The translations under genes were made by a program, and so were the position numbers. This document shows, in pieces, positions 1 through 6,770 of a stretch of 16,044 nt of DNA. Source of the DNA: Gammaproteobacteria bacterium (GTDB taxonomy: Bacteria > Pseudomonadota > Gammaproteobacteria > Pseudomonadales > Halieaceae); NCBI GenBank assembly GCA_002748505.1, contig PDSN01000136.1, positions 1 through 16,044 on the forward strand. Direction: 5' to 3'. The notes under the pieces are model-generated. The model saw only the letters and a list, made by a program, of their open reading frames with translations, was not told the origin of the DNA and made no database searches. Each line of letters starts with the position of its first letter. The first letter of the stretch is position 1.

Positions 1-59
1 CTTTTTTCGAGGCGTTTCTCATTTTTCCTTTGCGGGTAATGCGAAACTTCAGGCCGCCT

Positions 60-1121
60 CTACAGACACCTTCCCGTTTGCTCATTGAAGGTAGCGCCCT
101 CAAAACAAACGCAGCTGTTATTAACCTGGCACTGGCCTTTAATGCCGGTTTCGTCGGGGTTGGCGTTACACATAGAATGGTCTGGATAAATGCAGGCGAT
201 GACCACACATTTACGCAGTGACTCATCTTTTCGAAAACCCTCTCTACACTCACAGCTGTTGTCCGCAGTGCATACTCCCATTAAAACAGATAAGCTTTCA
301 TCGCCATTGCACAAGGAATCCATACCGTCATGACACTCAGGCGGCTCGCACTTGCCCGTTTCTTCGTTGCGTGGAGTATTTGCCGGGCAGTCGCACTGCC
401 CGTTCGCCTGGCATACACCGTAAATCGCTGATATTTCGCCGGAAGCATTACAGCTTTGATCCTGGCCGACAACACAATCTGCCGGTTCGCATTTTCCGGT
501 TTCTTCGTTAAGCTCAAAACCCAGGAAACACTCACAGCGCCGCTCCGTTGTACACTGACCATAAGCCCAGGGACTGTTTGGTGTAGAGCTGCATGTTTTG
601 TCGTTACCATATTCGCAGGCAGTTGACTCACATTTTCCGGTTTCTTCATTTAGGATAGACCCCGCACCACACACGCACTGCCCATTGGATTGGCATACCC
701 CGGAAATCACTGACAGCTCCGCAGACGCATTGCAGCTTTGATCTTGACCAAAAACGCAATTTGTGGGCGCACATTTGCCCGTTGTTTCATCGCGTTCAAA
801 ACCGGAGTAACACTCGCACTGACCACTTGTGGTACAGGCGCCATACACATTGTTACTATCTGTCAGCACCGCACTACACGTTTGATCCTGCCCATAAACA
901 CAGTCGGGCATTCGGCACTTACCGGTCTCCTCATCTATCACAAAGCCCGCATTGCACTCGCACTGCCCGTTGGCAAGACACACACCCGACAGCGCAGACA
1001 TCTCCGGCGAGGCATTGCAGGTTTGATCCTGCCCTACAGTGCATGCGGCTTCGGGCGGCGAACTGTCCAGACGGGTATCATGCGAATCGCTGAAACAACC
1101 CGGCAGCGTCACCAACAGCAA
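60..1121 (-). CDS. Cysteine-rich repeat (EGF-like) putative lipoprotein, start region frameshifted
   Basis: I do not recognise a named gene. The protein is made almost entirely of seven tandem units of about 47 residues (from about residue 27 to the end), each with six cysteines in the pattern C-x7-C-x12-C-x5-C-x-C-x12-C and a closing E-E-T-G-K-C motif. The C-x-C and the count of six resemble EGF-like modules, but the spacing differs from classic EGF. Ahead of the repeats lies L-P-G-C, a plausible lipobox, so export and lipid anchoring are likely. The open frame begins at a TTG (1121) with no ribosome binding site and only eight residues before the lipid cysteine. A good AAGGAG plus ATG sits at 1161 in another frame, so the gene looks frameshifted at 1141-1144. 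A role in adhesion or binding is only a guess. The stop is TAG at 60-62. Confidence 0.7.
   Translation of the reverse strand: MLLVTLPGCFSDSHDTRLDSSPPEAACTVGQDQTCNASPEMSALSGVCLANGQCECNAGFVIDEETGKCRMPDCVYGQDQTCSAVLTDSNNVYGACTTSGQCECYSGFERDETTGKCAPTNCVFGQDQSCNASAELSVISGVCQSNGQCVCGAGSILNEETGKCESTACEYGNDKTCSSTPNSPWAYGQCTTERRCECFLGFELNEETGKCEPADCVVGQDQSCNASGEISAIYGVCQANGQCDCPANTPRNEETGKCEPPECHDGMDSLCNGDESLSVLMGVCTADNSCECREGFRKDESLRKCVVIACIYPDHSMCNANPDETGIKGQCQVNNSCVCFEGATFNEQTGRCL
63..1043 (-). repeat. Seven tandem ~141-bp coding repeats
   Basis: These are the DNA units behind the seven six-cysteine protein modules. Phrases coding G-Q-D-Q-(T/S)-C-N-A-S and E-E-T-G-K-C recur every 141 to 144 bases. 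Units 1, 3 and 5 (counted from the N-terminus) resemble each other most, and units 2 and 4 share Y-G-x-C-T-T. This suggests duplication of a two-unit block. Units 6 and 7 are the most diverged. Confidence 0.75.
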
Positions 1122-1157
1122 CGCAAGATATAGAAAGCGTAAAACGTCTTAGAGAAA

Positions 1158-1253
1158 TCATACTAAACACTCCTTTTTCCTCAACCTGCTTGTATTTGTG
1201 CATGGTTTTACCTGTTTGCTGGTCTTAGACTTTATCAGATCGTCAATGGTCAT
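1158..1253 (-). CDS. Hypothetical 31-aa ORF between vapC and the lipoprotein gene
   Basis: A short open frame starts at an ATG that overlaps the vapC stop (ATGA) and ends in a TGA that overlaps the ATG at 1161 of the lipoprotein gene (again ATGA). The peptide starts M-T-I-D-D-L-I-K, is rich in lysine and arginine and has no family I recognise. Both overlaps are of the kind used for translational coupling, but a 96-base open frame can arise by chance. The lipoprotein ribosome binding site (AAGGAG) lies inside it. Low confidence that it is a real protein. Confidence 0.25.
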   Translation of the reverse strand: MTIDDLIKSKTSKQVKPCTNTSRLRKKECLV

Positions 1254-1690
1254 TTTGTAGGTCTTGGTTGATGTCCTGCAGACTTTGTCCAATCCTTTAA
1301 GTGCAAAAGATGTTGGACGTTGTAAAATGCCTTATCGCTAGTGATTAAGACGGTTTTAGCGGCAACAGAGTGAGCAGCTATTAACATATCCATAGCACCC
1401 AGTGGTTTGCCTTCATTTTCACAGGCCGTTCTCAAGCTGGCATAAGACTCCGCCGCGTCAGAATCCCACGGTAAAATATCTACTCGAAGTAAAAACTCTT
1501 TGACGGCTACCGCCAATCGTTTCGCTTCTGGCTTTCTGGCGACGCCTCGCAGTAGTTCTGCTTGAGTGATCGCGGAAATGCACACATTGGCCATTGGTAC
1601 TTTGAGCAACTGCTCCCTGATTTCTACAGGCTCACCTTTAATAATGTAGCTGGCCGTATTGGTGTCGAGCATATAACGTTGTTGTTCCAT
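1250..1690 (-). CDS. vapC: VapC-type PIN-domain ribonuclease toxin
   Basis: Toxin of a type II toxin-antitoxin pair. PIN-domain proteins of this family are Mg2+-dependent RNases that cleave tRNA or rRNA and are held inactive by VapB. The 146-residue protein shows the family acidic residues: D in Y-M-L-D-T-N near residue 9, E in T-Q-A-E-L-L-R-G near 45, D in G-A-M-D-M-L-I-A-A-H near 100, and a further acidic position in I-T-S-D-K-A-F near 118. The ATG overlaps the vapB stop by one base (TGATG), the usual coupled toxin-antitoxin arrangement with the antitoxin first. The C-terminal tail after the D-W-T motif is about ten residues longer than I would expect. All catalytic positions look intact, so the toxin should be active. 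Confidence 0.92.
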   Translation of the reverse strand: MEQQRYMLDTNTASYIIKGEPVEIREQLLKVPMANVCISAITQAELLRGVARKPEAKRLAVAVKEFLLRVDILPWDSDAAESYASLRTACENEGKPLGAMDMLIAAHSVAAKTVLITSDKAFYNVQHLLHLKDWTKSAGHQPRPTK

Positions 1691-1932
1691 CAGAACAAAT
1701 CTCTGTCTTTTATGGCTTCGTTGTCTCTGTTGGACATAAAGTCATCAGGAACATCGATGGATTCCATCATTTTGAAAAAGTCCTCCCAGTTACCTGGCTT
1801 TTTCGAAATGATCACATCACCCGTTTCGGGATCTCTACGGACAAATACCTCATCGCAATCGAACCGATAATTAGCAGGCAGTTGAACGGCCTGGCTTTGG
1901 CCATTCACAAATAATTTCGCTGTATGTTTCAT
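1690..1932 (-). CDS. vapB: VapB antitoxin (AbrB/SpoVT-like)
   Basis: Antitoxin partner of the PIN toxin, of 80 residues if read from the ATG at 1932. The N-terminal half, with A-K-L-F-V-N-G-Q-S-Q-A-V-Q-L-P near residues 4-18 followed by an F-x-x-D-E-V-F-V segment, is the swapped-hairpin AbrB-type DNA-binding domain. The acidic C-terminal tail (about 48-80) would bind and block VapC. I chose 1932 rather than the longer start at 1947 because GGAGAGG lies seven bases before the 1932 ATG and the family begins close to K-L-F. The product with VapC normally represses its own promoter; a palindrome overlaps the predicted -10 box upstream. The stop overlaps the vapC start. Confidence 0.92.
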   Translation of the reverse strand: MKHTAKLFVNGQSQAVQLPANYRFDCDEVFVRRDPETGDVIISKKPGNWEDFFKMMESIDVPDDFMSNRDNEAIKDRDLF

Positions 1933-2033
1933 GTAATGCCTCTCCATTTCGGTCTGGGTGCTCTTGCACAGCGAAACATCGCTGCTAACTCCGCTTCGAC
2001 ATTTTCTTGATTAGATGACATCTGTTTGTTCAT
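1929..2033 (-). CDS. Hypothetical 34-aa leader ORF upstream of vapB
   Basis: An open frame that starts M-N-K-Q-M-S-S-N-Q-E and ends W-R-G-I-T-stop. Its TGA overlaps the ATG of vapB (ATGA), and the vapB ribosome binding site lies inside it. A GGTGA sequence sits about five bases before its own ATG. It lies between the predicted vapBC promoter and vapB, so it would be the first frame of the transcript. It could be a real small protein or a leader peptide coupling translation to vapB, or chance. No family is recognised. Confidence 0.3.
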   Translation of the reverse strand: MNKQMSSNQENVEAELAAMFRCARAPRPKWRGIT

Positions 2034-2085
2034 CGTTTCACCAGCCTGCGGGTCTGTGATGTTGTGTTCAGTGGCTGTTGTACTG

Positions 2086-2094
2086 AGTATAGCA
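2086..2094 (-). promoter_or_regulatory. Predicted extended -10 promoter of vapBC
   Basis: On the minus strand the sequence reads TGC followed by TATACT, an extended -10 element with one mismatch to TATAAT. The upstream -35 region is a T-rich stretch (about 2109-2114) with no good hexamer, as expected for an extended -10 promoter. The perfect palindrome TACTCAGTA (2081-2089) overlaps the -10 box and is a candidate operator for VapBC autorepression. Confidence 0.5.
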
Positions 2095-2136
2095 TCGTCG
2101 CATTACAAAAAAAGGCTTCCTATTGCCGCTACCTTA

Positions 2137-2372
2137 ACCCGGATATTTCACCAGTAAATGGAATTTTCGGAAACAAAGGCCTTCGAGCGTTGTTCAAATA
2201 CCATGAAAAGCGTAGCCATAGCCACGGTTTGAATGATTTTGGACAAGGTTCGAAGTCATTTTTTCGAAATAGGCACAATTTGCGCATTTGCTCTTGTTGG
2301 TGTGTGCGGCTTAACCCATTGATATTATTGCGTAATATAGTGATGGTCGCCGTACTGGTGAAATATCCGGGT
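2137..2372. mobile_element. MITE-like inverted-terminal repeat E1 (complete)
   Basis: The ends are a perfect 18-bp inverted pair: ACCCGGATATTTCACCAG at 2137-2154 and its reverse complement at 2355-2372. The 236-bp interior has no transposase frame. It holds an imperfect palindrome around CGTAGCCATAGCCACG and two TTCGAA boxes. It is the longest copy of a family of four in this window. The flanks are TA on the left and CA on the right, consistent with a TA target duplication that has decayed on one side. The 1933-2558 gap between vapB and accA also holds the vapBC promoter and a hairpin at 2428. Confidence 0.88.
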
Positions 2373-2427
2373 CAGCTGCAACTGCCGAACCCGGCACTGC
2401 GTGCTCAAAACGTCGCGCCGCGTCACT

Positions 2428-2444
2428 GGCGTTGCGACAACGCC
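2428..2444. other. Perfect 7-bp stem hairpin upstream of accA
   Basis: GGCGTTG, a three-base CGA loop and CAACGCC form a perfect G+C-rich hairpin about 115 bases before the accA start. No T-run follows on either strand, so it is not a standard intrinsic terminator. It may be part of the accA leader or debris of an older repeat. I found no convincing sigma-70 promoter between it and accA. Confidence 0.45.
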
Positions 2445-2558
2445 GTAAGGCTCTCGTGCAAGGGAGGGCTCGCCGCCATCTATGCAACGCGATACAAGCA
2501 TAGTCGACAGGGCGTGAATTAGGTAAACTGTCTCCAAATAACTCCCAGGGATGCCGAC

Positions 2559-3506
2559 ATGAACCCGAATTATCTGGATTTTGAACAGCCCATCGCCGAG
2601 TTGGTGGTAAAAATTGAAGAGCTGCAGCACGTCAGTTCCGACAACGACATCAACCTGGCCGATGAAATCGAAACACTGCGTAACAAGAGCAATAAGCTCA
2701 CCGAGAAGATCTTTGCCAACCTGAGCGCCTGGGATATTGTAAAAGTGGCCCGCCACCCCCAGCGCCCCTACGCGCTGGATTATATTCCCCGCATTTTTAC
2801 CGAGTTTGATGAGCTGCACGGCGACCGTCATTTTGGCGATGACAAGGCGATTGTCGGTGGTGTGGCGCGCCTTAACGGTGAGCCGGTGATGGTGATTGGG
2901 CAGGAAAAAGGCCGTGCCGTGAAGGATAAGGTGTTGCGCAATTTCGGTATGCCAAAGCCTGAGGGGTATCGCAAGGCCCTGCGTTTGATGGAAATGGCCG
3001 AGCGCTTCAAAATGCCGGTGATTACCCTGATCGACACGCCTGGGGCGTATCCTGGCATCGATTCTGAAGAGCGTGGTATTAGTGAATCCATCGCCCAGAA
3101 TCTCGCGGTGATGTCCCGTCTTAACACACCGATTATCTGTGTGGTGATTGGCGAAGGCAGCTCTGGCGGCGCCTTGGGTATTGGTATTGGCGATCACCTG
3201 GCCATGTTGCAGTACTCTACCTATTTTGTGATTTCGCCGGAAGGTTGTGCCAACATCATCTGGAAAACCACCGAGGCGGCGCCCGATGCGGCGCAGGCTA
3301 TGGGGGTGACTTCGTCGGTGCTGGAGAGTTTAGGCATAGTCGATGCCACCATTGAAGAGCCCCTGGGCGGCGCGCATCGCGATATCAAGCTGATGTCCGA
3401 GCGAATTCAAGCCCACCTCATCACCGAACTTGGCAAGTTAAAAGCCATGCCGATGGATGAAATGCTGGAACAGCGCTATCAGCGTTTGATGTCTTACGGT
3501 AATTAG
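2559..3506 (+). CDS. accA: Acetyl-CoA carboxylase carboxyltransferase subunit alpha
   Basis: AccA pairs with AccD to transfer the carboxyl group from carboxybiotin on AccB to acetyl-CoA, giving malonyl-CoA, the committed step of fatty acid synthesis in the cytoplasm. The 315 residues match the usual length (about 315-320). The N-terminal helical part covers about 1-55. The crotonase-like core shows the conserved I-D-T-P-G-A-Y-P-G at 158-166 and G-E-G-S-S-G-G-A-L at 198-206, and the typical C-terminus R-Y-Q-R-L-M-S-Y-G. The start ATG has only a modest AGGGA upstream, but the N-terminus aligns with the family. In pseudomonads dnaE normally lies directly upstream; here the accessory segment and repeat E1 take that place. 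tilS follows after seven bases, so the two are probably cotranscribed. Confidence 0.97.
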   Translation: MNPNYLDFEQPIAELVVKIEELQHVSSDNDINLADEIETLRNKSNKLTEKIFANLSAWDIVKVARHPQRPYALDYIPRIFTEFDELHGDRHFGDDKAIVGGVARLNGEPVMVIGQEKGRAVKDKVLRNFGMPKPEGYRKALRLMEMAERFKMPVITLIDTPGAYPGIDSEERGISESIAQNLAVMSRLNTPIICVVIGEGSSGGALGIGIGDHLAMLQYSTYFVISPEGCANIIWKTTEAAPDAAQAMGVTSSVLESLGIVDATIEEPLGGAHRDIKLMSERIQAHLITELGKLKAMPMDEMLEQRYQRLMSYGN

Positions 3507-3513
3507 CGCCGCT

Positions 3514-4842
3514 TTGTCAGTCAGACTGACGCAAAGGGAATTGCCAGCGCTGCTTGAGCGGCAACTGGCGCCCCATCTCAGGGCAGGGCGTTGGTGTTTG
3601 GCTTACTCCGGCGGCCTGGATTCCTCGGTGTTGTTACACCTGCTTGCAGCCTATCGACAAAACCACCCGGCTGCGCCACCGCTTCACGCCATTCATGTCA
3701 ACCACCAGTTACAGGAGGCAGCAACTGATTGGGCGGCGCATTGCCAGCGCCAGTGCGATGCCTTGGGCATTTCGCTCACTGTTCAGTCTGTCCAGGTTGA
3801 TACCGGCAAAGCCAGTCTGGAAGCTGCCGCGCGCGAGGCGCGGTTTGCCTGCTTTGAGTCATTGCTTGGCGATGGGGACGTTCTGCTGCTGGCTCATCAT
3901 TTAGACGATCAGGTTGAGACATTTTTTCTGCGCGCCTTGCGCGGGGCGGGCGCGAGTGGTTTGGCGGGAATGCCGCCGATGCGCTTACTCGGTAGAGCTG
4001 TTTTGTTAAGACCGCTGTTGGGCGCGCCGCAAGGTGCGCTGCAAGACTACGCCACTTACCACAAGCTCGCTTTCGTGGACGACCCCAGCAATCACAGCGC
4101 GCAGTTTGATCGCAGTTACCTGCGCACCGAGGTGCTGCCTTTGTTTGAGGCGCGCTGGCCCGCCTACCGTCAGACCATCAGCCGAGCGATGGGGCATTTG
4201 CGCGATATGGCGCCAGATACGCCCATGCTCACGCCCTGTTGCTCGGTACTGGGTGATCCCGGCGTTTCCGTGGCGGGCATTGCCAGTTTGACGGACGCGC
4301 AACTCAGCCAGGCTTTGCGTAGCTGGCTTAGCAGTGAAGGTTTGATGATGCCCAATGCCGCGGCACTTGGGGAATTTGTACGCCAGTTGCGTTTGGGTGA
4401 TGTCAGTCACGCCCGGTTGCAAACCAGTGCCTGGCTTATACAGCATTACGATGACGCAGTGTATCGCCTGCCACCTGAGACCGATCTTCCGGGCAGCACC
4501 ACTGTTGCGCCGGGCAAACCCTGCCCGTGGGCGGGGCGAGAACTGGCACTTGTGCCCTGTGCCGTGGGTGAGGTGGGCATTCTGCCAGAACAGGCGCTGT
4601 CGTTAACAGCGCGCCGCGGCGGCGAACGCTGTCGTCTGCACGGTCATAGCGTGCGCAGACCGCTTAAAAAAATACTACAGGAGCTGCGGGTTCCGCCCTG
4701 GTGGCGTGAACGCCTGCCCCTGGTATACGCGGGCGATGAGCTTGTCGCCATTGCCGATTTACAGTGGTGTGACAGCGCCCTGGTGGGCAAAACCCAGCCG
4801 GGTGAACGCCGTTTTTCCCTGGTATGGCGGCGTGGGAATTAA
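3514..4842 (+). CDS. tilS: tRNA(Ile)-lysidine synthase
   Basis: TilS uses ATP to attach lysine to C34 of the CAU-anticodon tRNA-Ile, changing it to read AUA; it is normally essential. The N-terminal PP-loop ATPase shows S-G-G-L-D-S at 32-37, H-V-N-H-Q-L at 61-66 and H-H-L-D-D-Q-V-E-T at 128-136. The middle helical and C-terminal tRNA-binding domains follow, with the typical R-R-x-G-E-R-C-R segment near residue 370. The length of 442 residues is normal. The start is uncertain: the frame opens at a TTG (3514) without a clear ribosome binding site, and no ATG is available before the P-loop. Other TTG or CTG codons up to about 3541 are possible. The stop TAA (4840-4842) merges with the end of repeat E2: only its third base belongs to the repeat. 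Confidence 0.95.
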   Translation: MSVRLTQRELPALLERQLAPHLRAGRWCLAYSGGLDSSVLLHLLAAYRQNHPAAPPLHAIHVNHQLQEAATDWAAHCQRQCDALGISLTVQSVQVDTGKASLEAAAREARFACFESLLGDGDVLLLAHHLDDQVETFFLRALRGAGASGLAGMPPMRLLGRAVLLRPLLGAPQGALQDYATYHKLAFVDDPSNHSAQFDRSYLRTEVLPLFEARWPAYRQTISRAMGHLRDMAPDTPMLTPCCSVLGDPGVSVAGIASLTDAQLSQALRSWLSSEGLMMPNAAALGEFVRQLRLGDVSHARLQTSAWLIQHYDDAVYRLPPETDLPGSTTVAPGKPCPWAGRELALVPCAVGEVGILPEQALSLTARRGGERCRLHGHSVRRPLKKILQELRVPPWWRERLPLVYAGDELVAIADLQWCDSALVGKTQPGERRFSLVWRRGN

Positions 4843-4967
4843 CCCGGATGTTTCACCAGTAAATGGAGTTTTCGGACAAAAGGACGAAGAAGCTTGTTCA
4901 AACATCATGAAAAGCGTAGCTATAGCTACGGTTTGAATGATTTTGGACAAGATTCGAAGTCATTTTT
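4842..4967. mobile_element. MITE-like repeat E2 (right end lost)
   Basis: Begins with ACCCGGATGTTTCACCAG (one mismatch to the E1 end) directly at the tilS stop and then follows E1 closely, including the AAATGGA-TTTTCGG arm and the segment up to TTCGAAGTCATTTTT, where similarity stops at about 4967. Its central palindrome CGTAGCTATAGCTACG (4915-4930) is perfect, nested inside TTCAAAC and GTTTGAA. The opposite terminal repeat is missing, so the copy is truncated. The remainder up to pyrG (4968-5123) contains only short hairpins (4972-4987, 4991-5001, and the 5061-5066/5085-5090 pair), none with a T-run. Confidence 0.82.
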
Positions 4968-5123
4968 ATTCGGCGCGTCCATGCGCCTCACCCCTGCGGG
5001 GCTATCGTGAACACTTTCCCGAAGAAATTTTTTCGAAAAACCATTTCACCCCATTCCTGTGCAGCGTGTCTGGCTCGACTGAGGCGCTGCTGCATCCCCA
5101 AAAATTGATGAAAAAGGCCTATC

Positions 5124-6770
5124 ATGACGCGATATGTGTTTGTTACTGGTGGAGTGGTATCCTCATTGGGCAAAGGTATCGCTGCGGCATCGCTGGCGGC
5201 GGTGCTGGAGGCGAGGGGACTGAAAGTTACCCTGCTCAAACTCGACCCCTATATCAATGTCGATCCCGGCACCATGAGTCCGTTCCAGCACGGCGAGGTG
5301 TTCGTTACCGACGATGGTGCGGAAACCGATTTGGACCTCGGTCACTACGAGCGCTTTACCCACACCACCATGCGCAAGACCAATAATTTCACCACCGGCC
5401 GTGTGTATAACACCGTACTGCGCAAAGAGCGCCGCGGTGACTACCTGGGTGGCACGGTGCAGGTTATTCCCCATATCACCGATGAAATCAAGCGTCGCAT
5501 TGTGCTCGGCGCTGCGGGTGTTGATGTGGCGGTGGTGGAGATTGGCGGCACGGTAGGCGATATAGAGAGCCTGCCGTTTTTGGAGGCTGCACGTCAGCTC
5601 AAAGTCGAGCTGGGTCCATCCCGCGCTTTGCTTATGCACTTAACCCTGGTGCCCTATATCGCCACCGCTGGCGAAATTAAAACCAAGCCCACACAGCACT
5701 CGGTAAAAGAACTGCGCTCCATAGGCTTGCAGCCGGATATTTTGCTGTGCCGTTGCACCGTGGACATTGACGACGGCGCACTGCGCAAAATTGCGCTATT
5801 TACCAATGTGGAACAACGCGCGGTTATTCCCTTACTGGACGCCGATTCCATCTACCGTATTCCCGGTGCCTTGCACCGCCACGGTCTCGACCAGGTGGTG
5901 GTAGAGCGCTTCCAGTTGGATTGCCCGCCCGCTGAACTCAGTGAGTGGGATGCGGTGCTGGAGGGTGAATTCAACAAAAGCGCAGGCACCGTGCGTGTGG
6001 CGATGGTGGGTAAATACATGGATTTACTCGATGCCTACAAATCCCTTAACGAAGCGCTCAAACACGCTGGCATCCAAACGCACGCCAAGGTGGAAGTGGA
6101 CTATATTGACGCAGAAGACATTGAGCGCGATGGTGTCGCCCTGCTTGCCAATGCTGATGCGATTCTCGTGCCGGGCGGGTTCGGTGATCGCGGTGTAGAG
6201 GGTAAAATTTTAGCGGTGCAATACGCGCGGGAAAACAATATTCCGTTTATGGGGATCTGCCTGGGTATGCACGTTGCCCTGATTGAATACGCGCGCAATG
6301 TTTGTGGACTCAAAGGCGCGCATTCTACGGAAATGCAAAGACACACCGAGCACCCCATTGTCGCCCTGATTACAGAGTGGGAAAACGAAGACGGCACCAC
6401 CGAGCAGCGCCATGAACAGTCTGATCTCGGTGGTACCATGCGTTTGGGTGCGCAGCTTTGCCACCTGGAGCCGGGCAGTCGTGTGCACAAGCTGTATGGC
6501 TCCGATGACATCAAAGAGCGTCATCGTCACCGCTATGAGGTCAACAATCGCTATGTGCCGCGTTTACAAGAGGCGGGCATGAGCGTTGTCGGCTGGTCGG
6601 CGGATCGCAAGCTGGTTGAAATGGTTGAATTGCCCGATCACCCCTGGTTTGTGGCCTGCCAGTTTCACCCGGAATTTACCTCGCGTCCGCGCGGCGGTCA
6701 CCCCTTGTTTACCGGTTATATCGAGGCGGCGCTCAATCACAGCCGCGCTAAGGCAGAGGACTTGTCATGA
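5124..6770 (+). CDS. pyrG: CTP synthase
   Basis: PyrG aminates UTP to CTP with ATP and glutamine, the last step of pyrimidine nucleotide synthesis. The 548 residues match the usual length (545 in E. coli). The N-terminal synthetase domain carries the P-loop S-S-L-G-K-G-I at 13-19 and the N-V-D-P-G-T-M-S-P-F-Q-H-G-E-V-F-V segment. The C-terminal class I glutaminase shows the nucleophile Cys379 in G-I-C-L-G-M and the His515/Glu517 pair in F-H-P-E-F. The ATG has AAAAAGG just upstream. The stop overlaps the kdsA start (ATGA). pyrG probably opens the long plus-strand transcription unit, because a non-coding leader of about 156 bases precedes it. Confidence 0.98.
   Translation: MTRYVFVTGGVVSSLGKGIAAASLAAVLEARGLKVTLLKLDPYINVDPGTMSPFQHGEVFVTDDGAETDLDLGHYERFTHTTMRKTNNFTTGRVYNTVLRKERRGDYLGGTVQVIPHITDEIKRRIVLGAAGVDVAVVEIGGTVGDIESLPFLEAARQLKVELGPSRALLMHLTLVPYIATAGEIKTKPTQHSVKELRSIGLQPDILLCRCTVDIDDGALRKIALFTNVEQRAVIPLLDADSIYRIPGALHRHGLDQVVVERFQLDCPPAELSEWDAVLEGEFNKSAGTVRVAMVGKYMDLLDAYKSLNEALKHAGIQTHAKVEVDYIDAEDIERDGVALLANADAILVPGGFGDRGVEGKILAVQYARENNIPFMGICLGMHVALIEYARNVCGLKGAHSTEMQRHTEHPIVALITEWENEDGTTEQRHEQSDLGGTMRLGAQLCHLEPGSRVHKLYGSDDIKERHRHRYEVNNRYVPRLQEAGMSVVGWSADRKLVEMVELPDHPWFVACQFHPEFTSRPRGGHPLFTGYIEAALNHSRAKAEDLS

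Noticed and set aside
1..59. GAGGCG/CGCCTC inverted pair just after the lipoprotein stop as a terminator
   Set aside because: The loop would be about 40 bases and the run after the stem on the transcribed strand is A-rich, not T-rich.
2325..3197. 290-aa minus-strand open frame antisense to accA
   Set aside because: It is a shadow of accA on the opposite strand joined to the end of repeat E1 (reading L-T-R-I-F-H-Q-Y, the translated terminal repeat, which also appears at E4). It has no ribosome binding site or family match.
4972..5001. Hairpins GGCGC-GCGCC and CCCC-TGC-GGGG after tilS as an intrinsic terminator
   Set aside because: Stems are only four or five pairs and no T-run follows on either strand.
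5018..5052. Possible fragment of a fifth repeat (GAAGAAATTTTTTCGAAAAA) in the pyrG leader
   Set aside because: It resembles the TTCGAA box region of E4 only over about 20 A/T-rich bases, without a terminal repeat. It could be chance or the scattered right half of E2.
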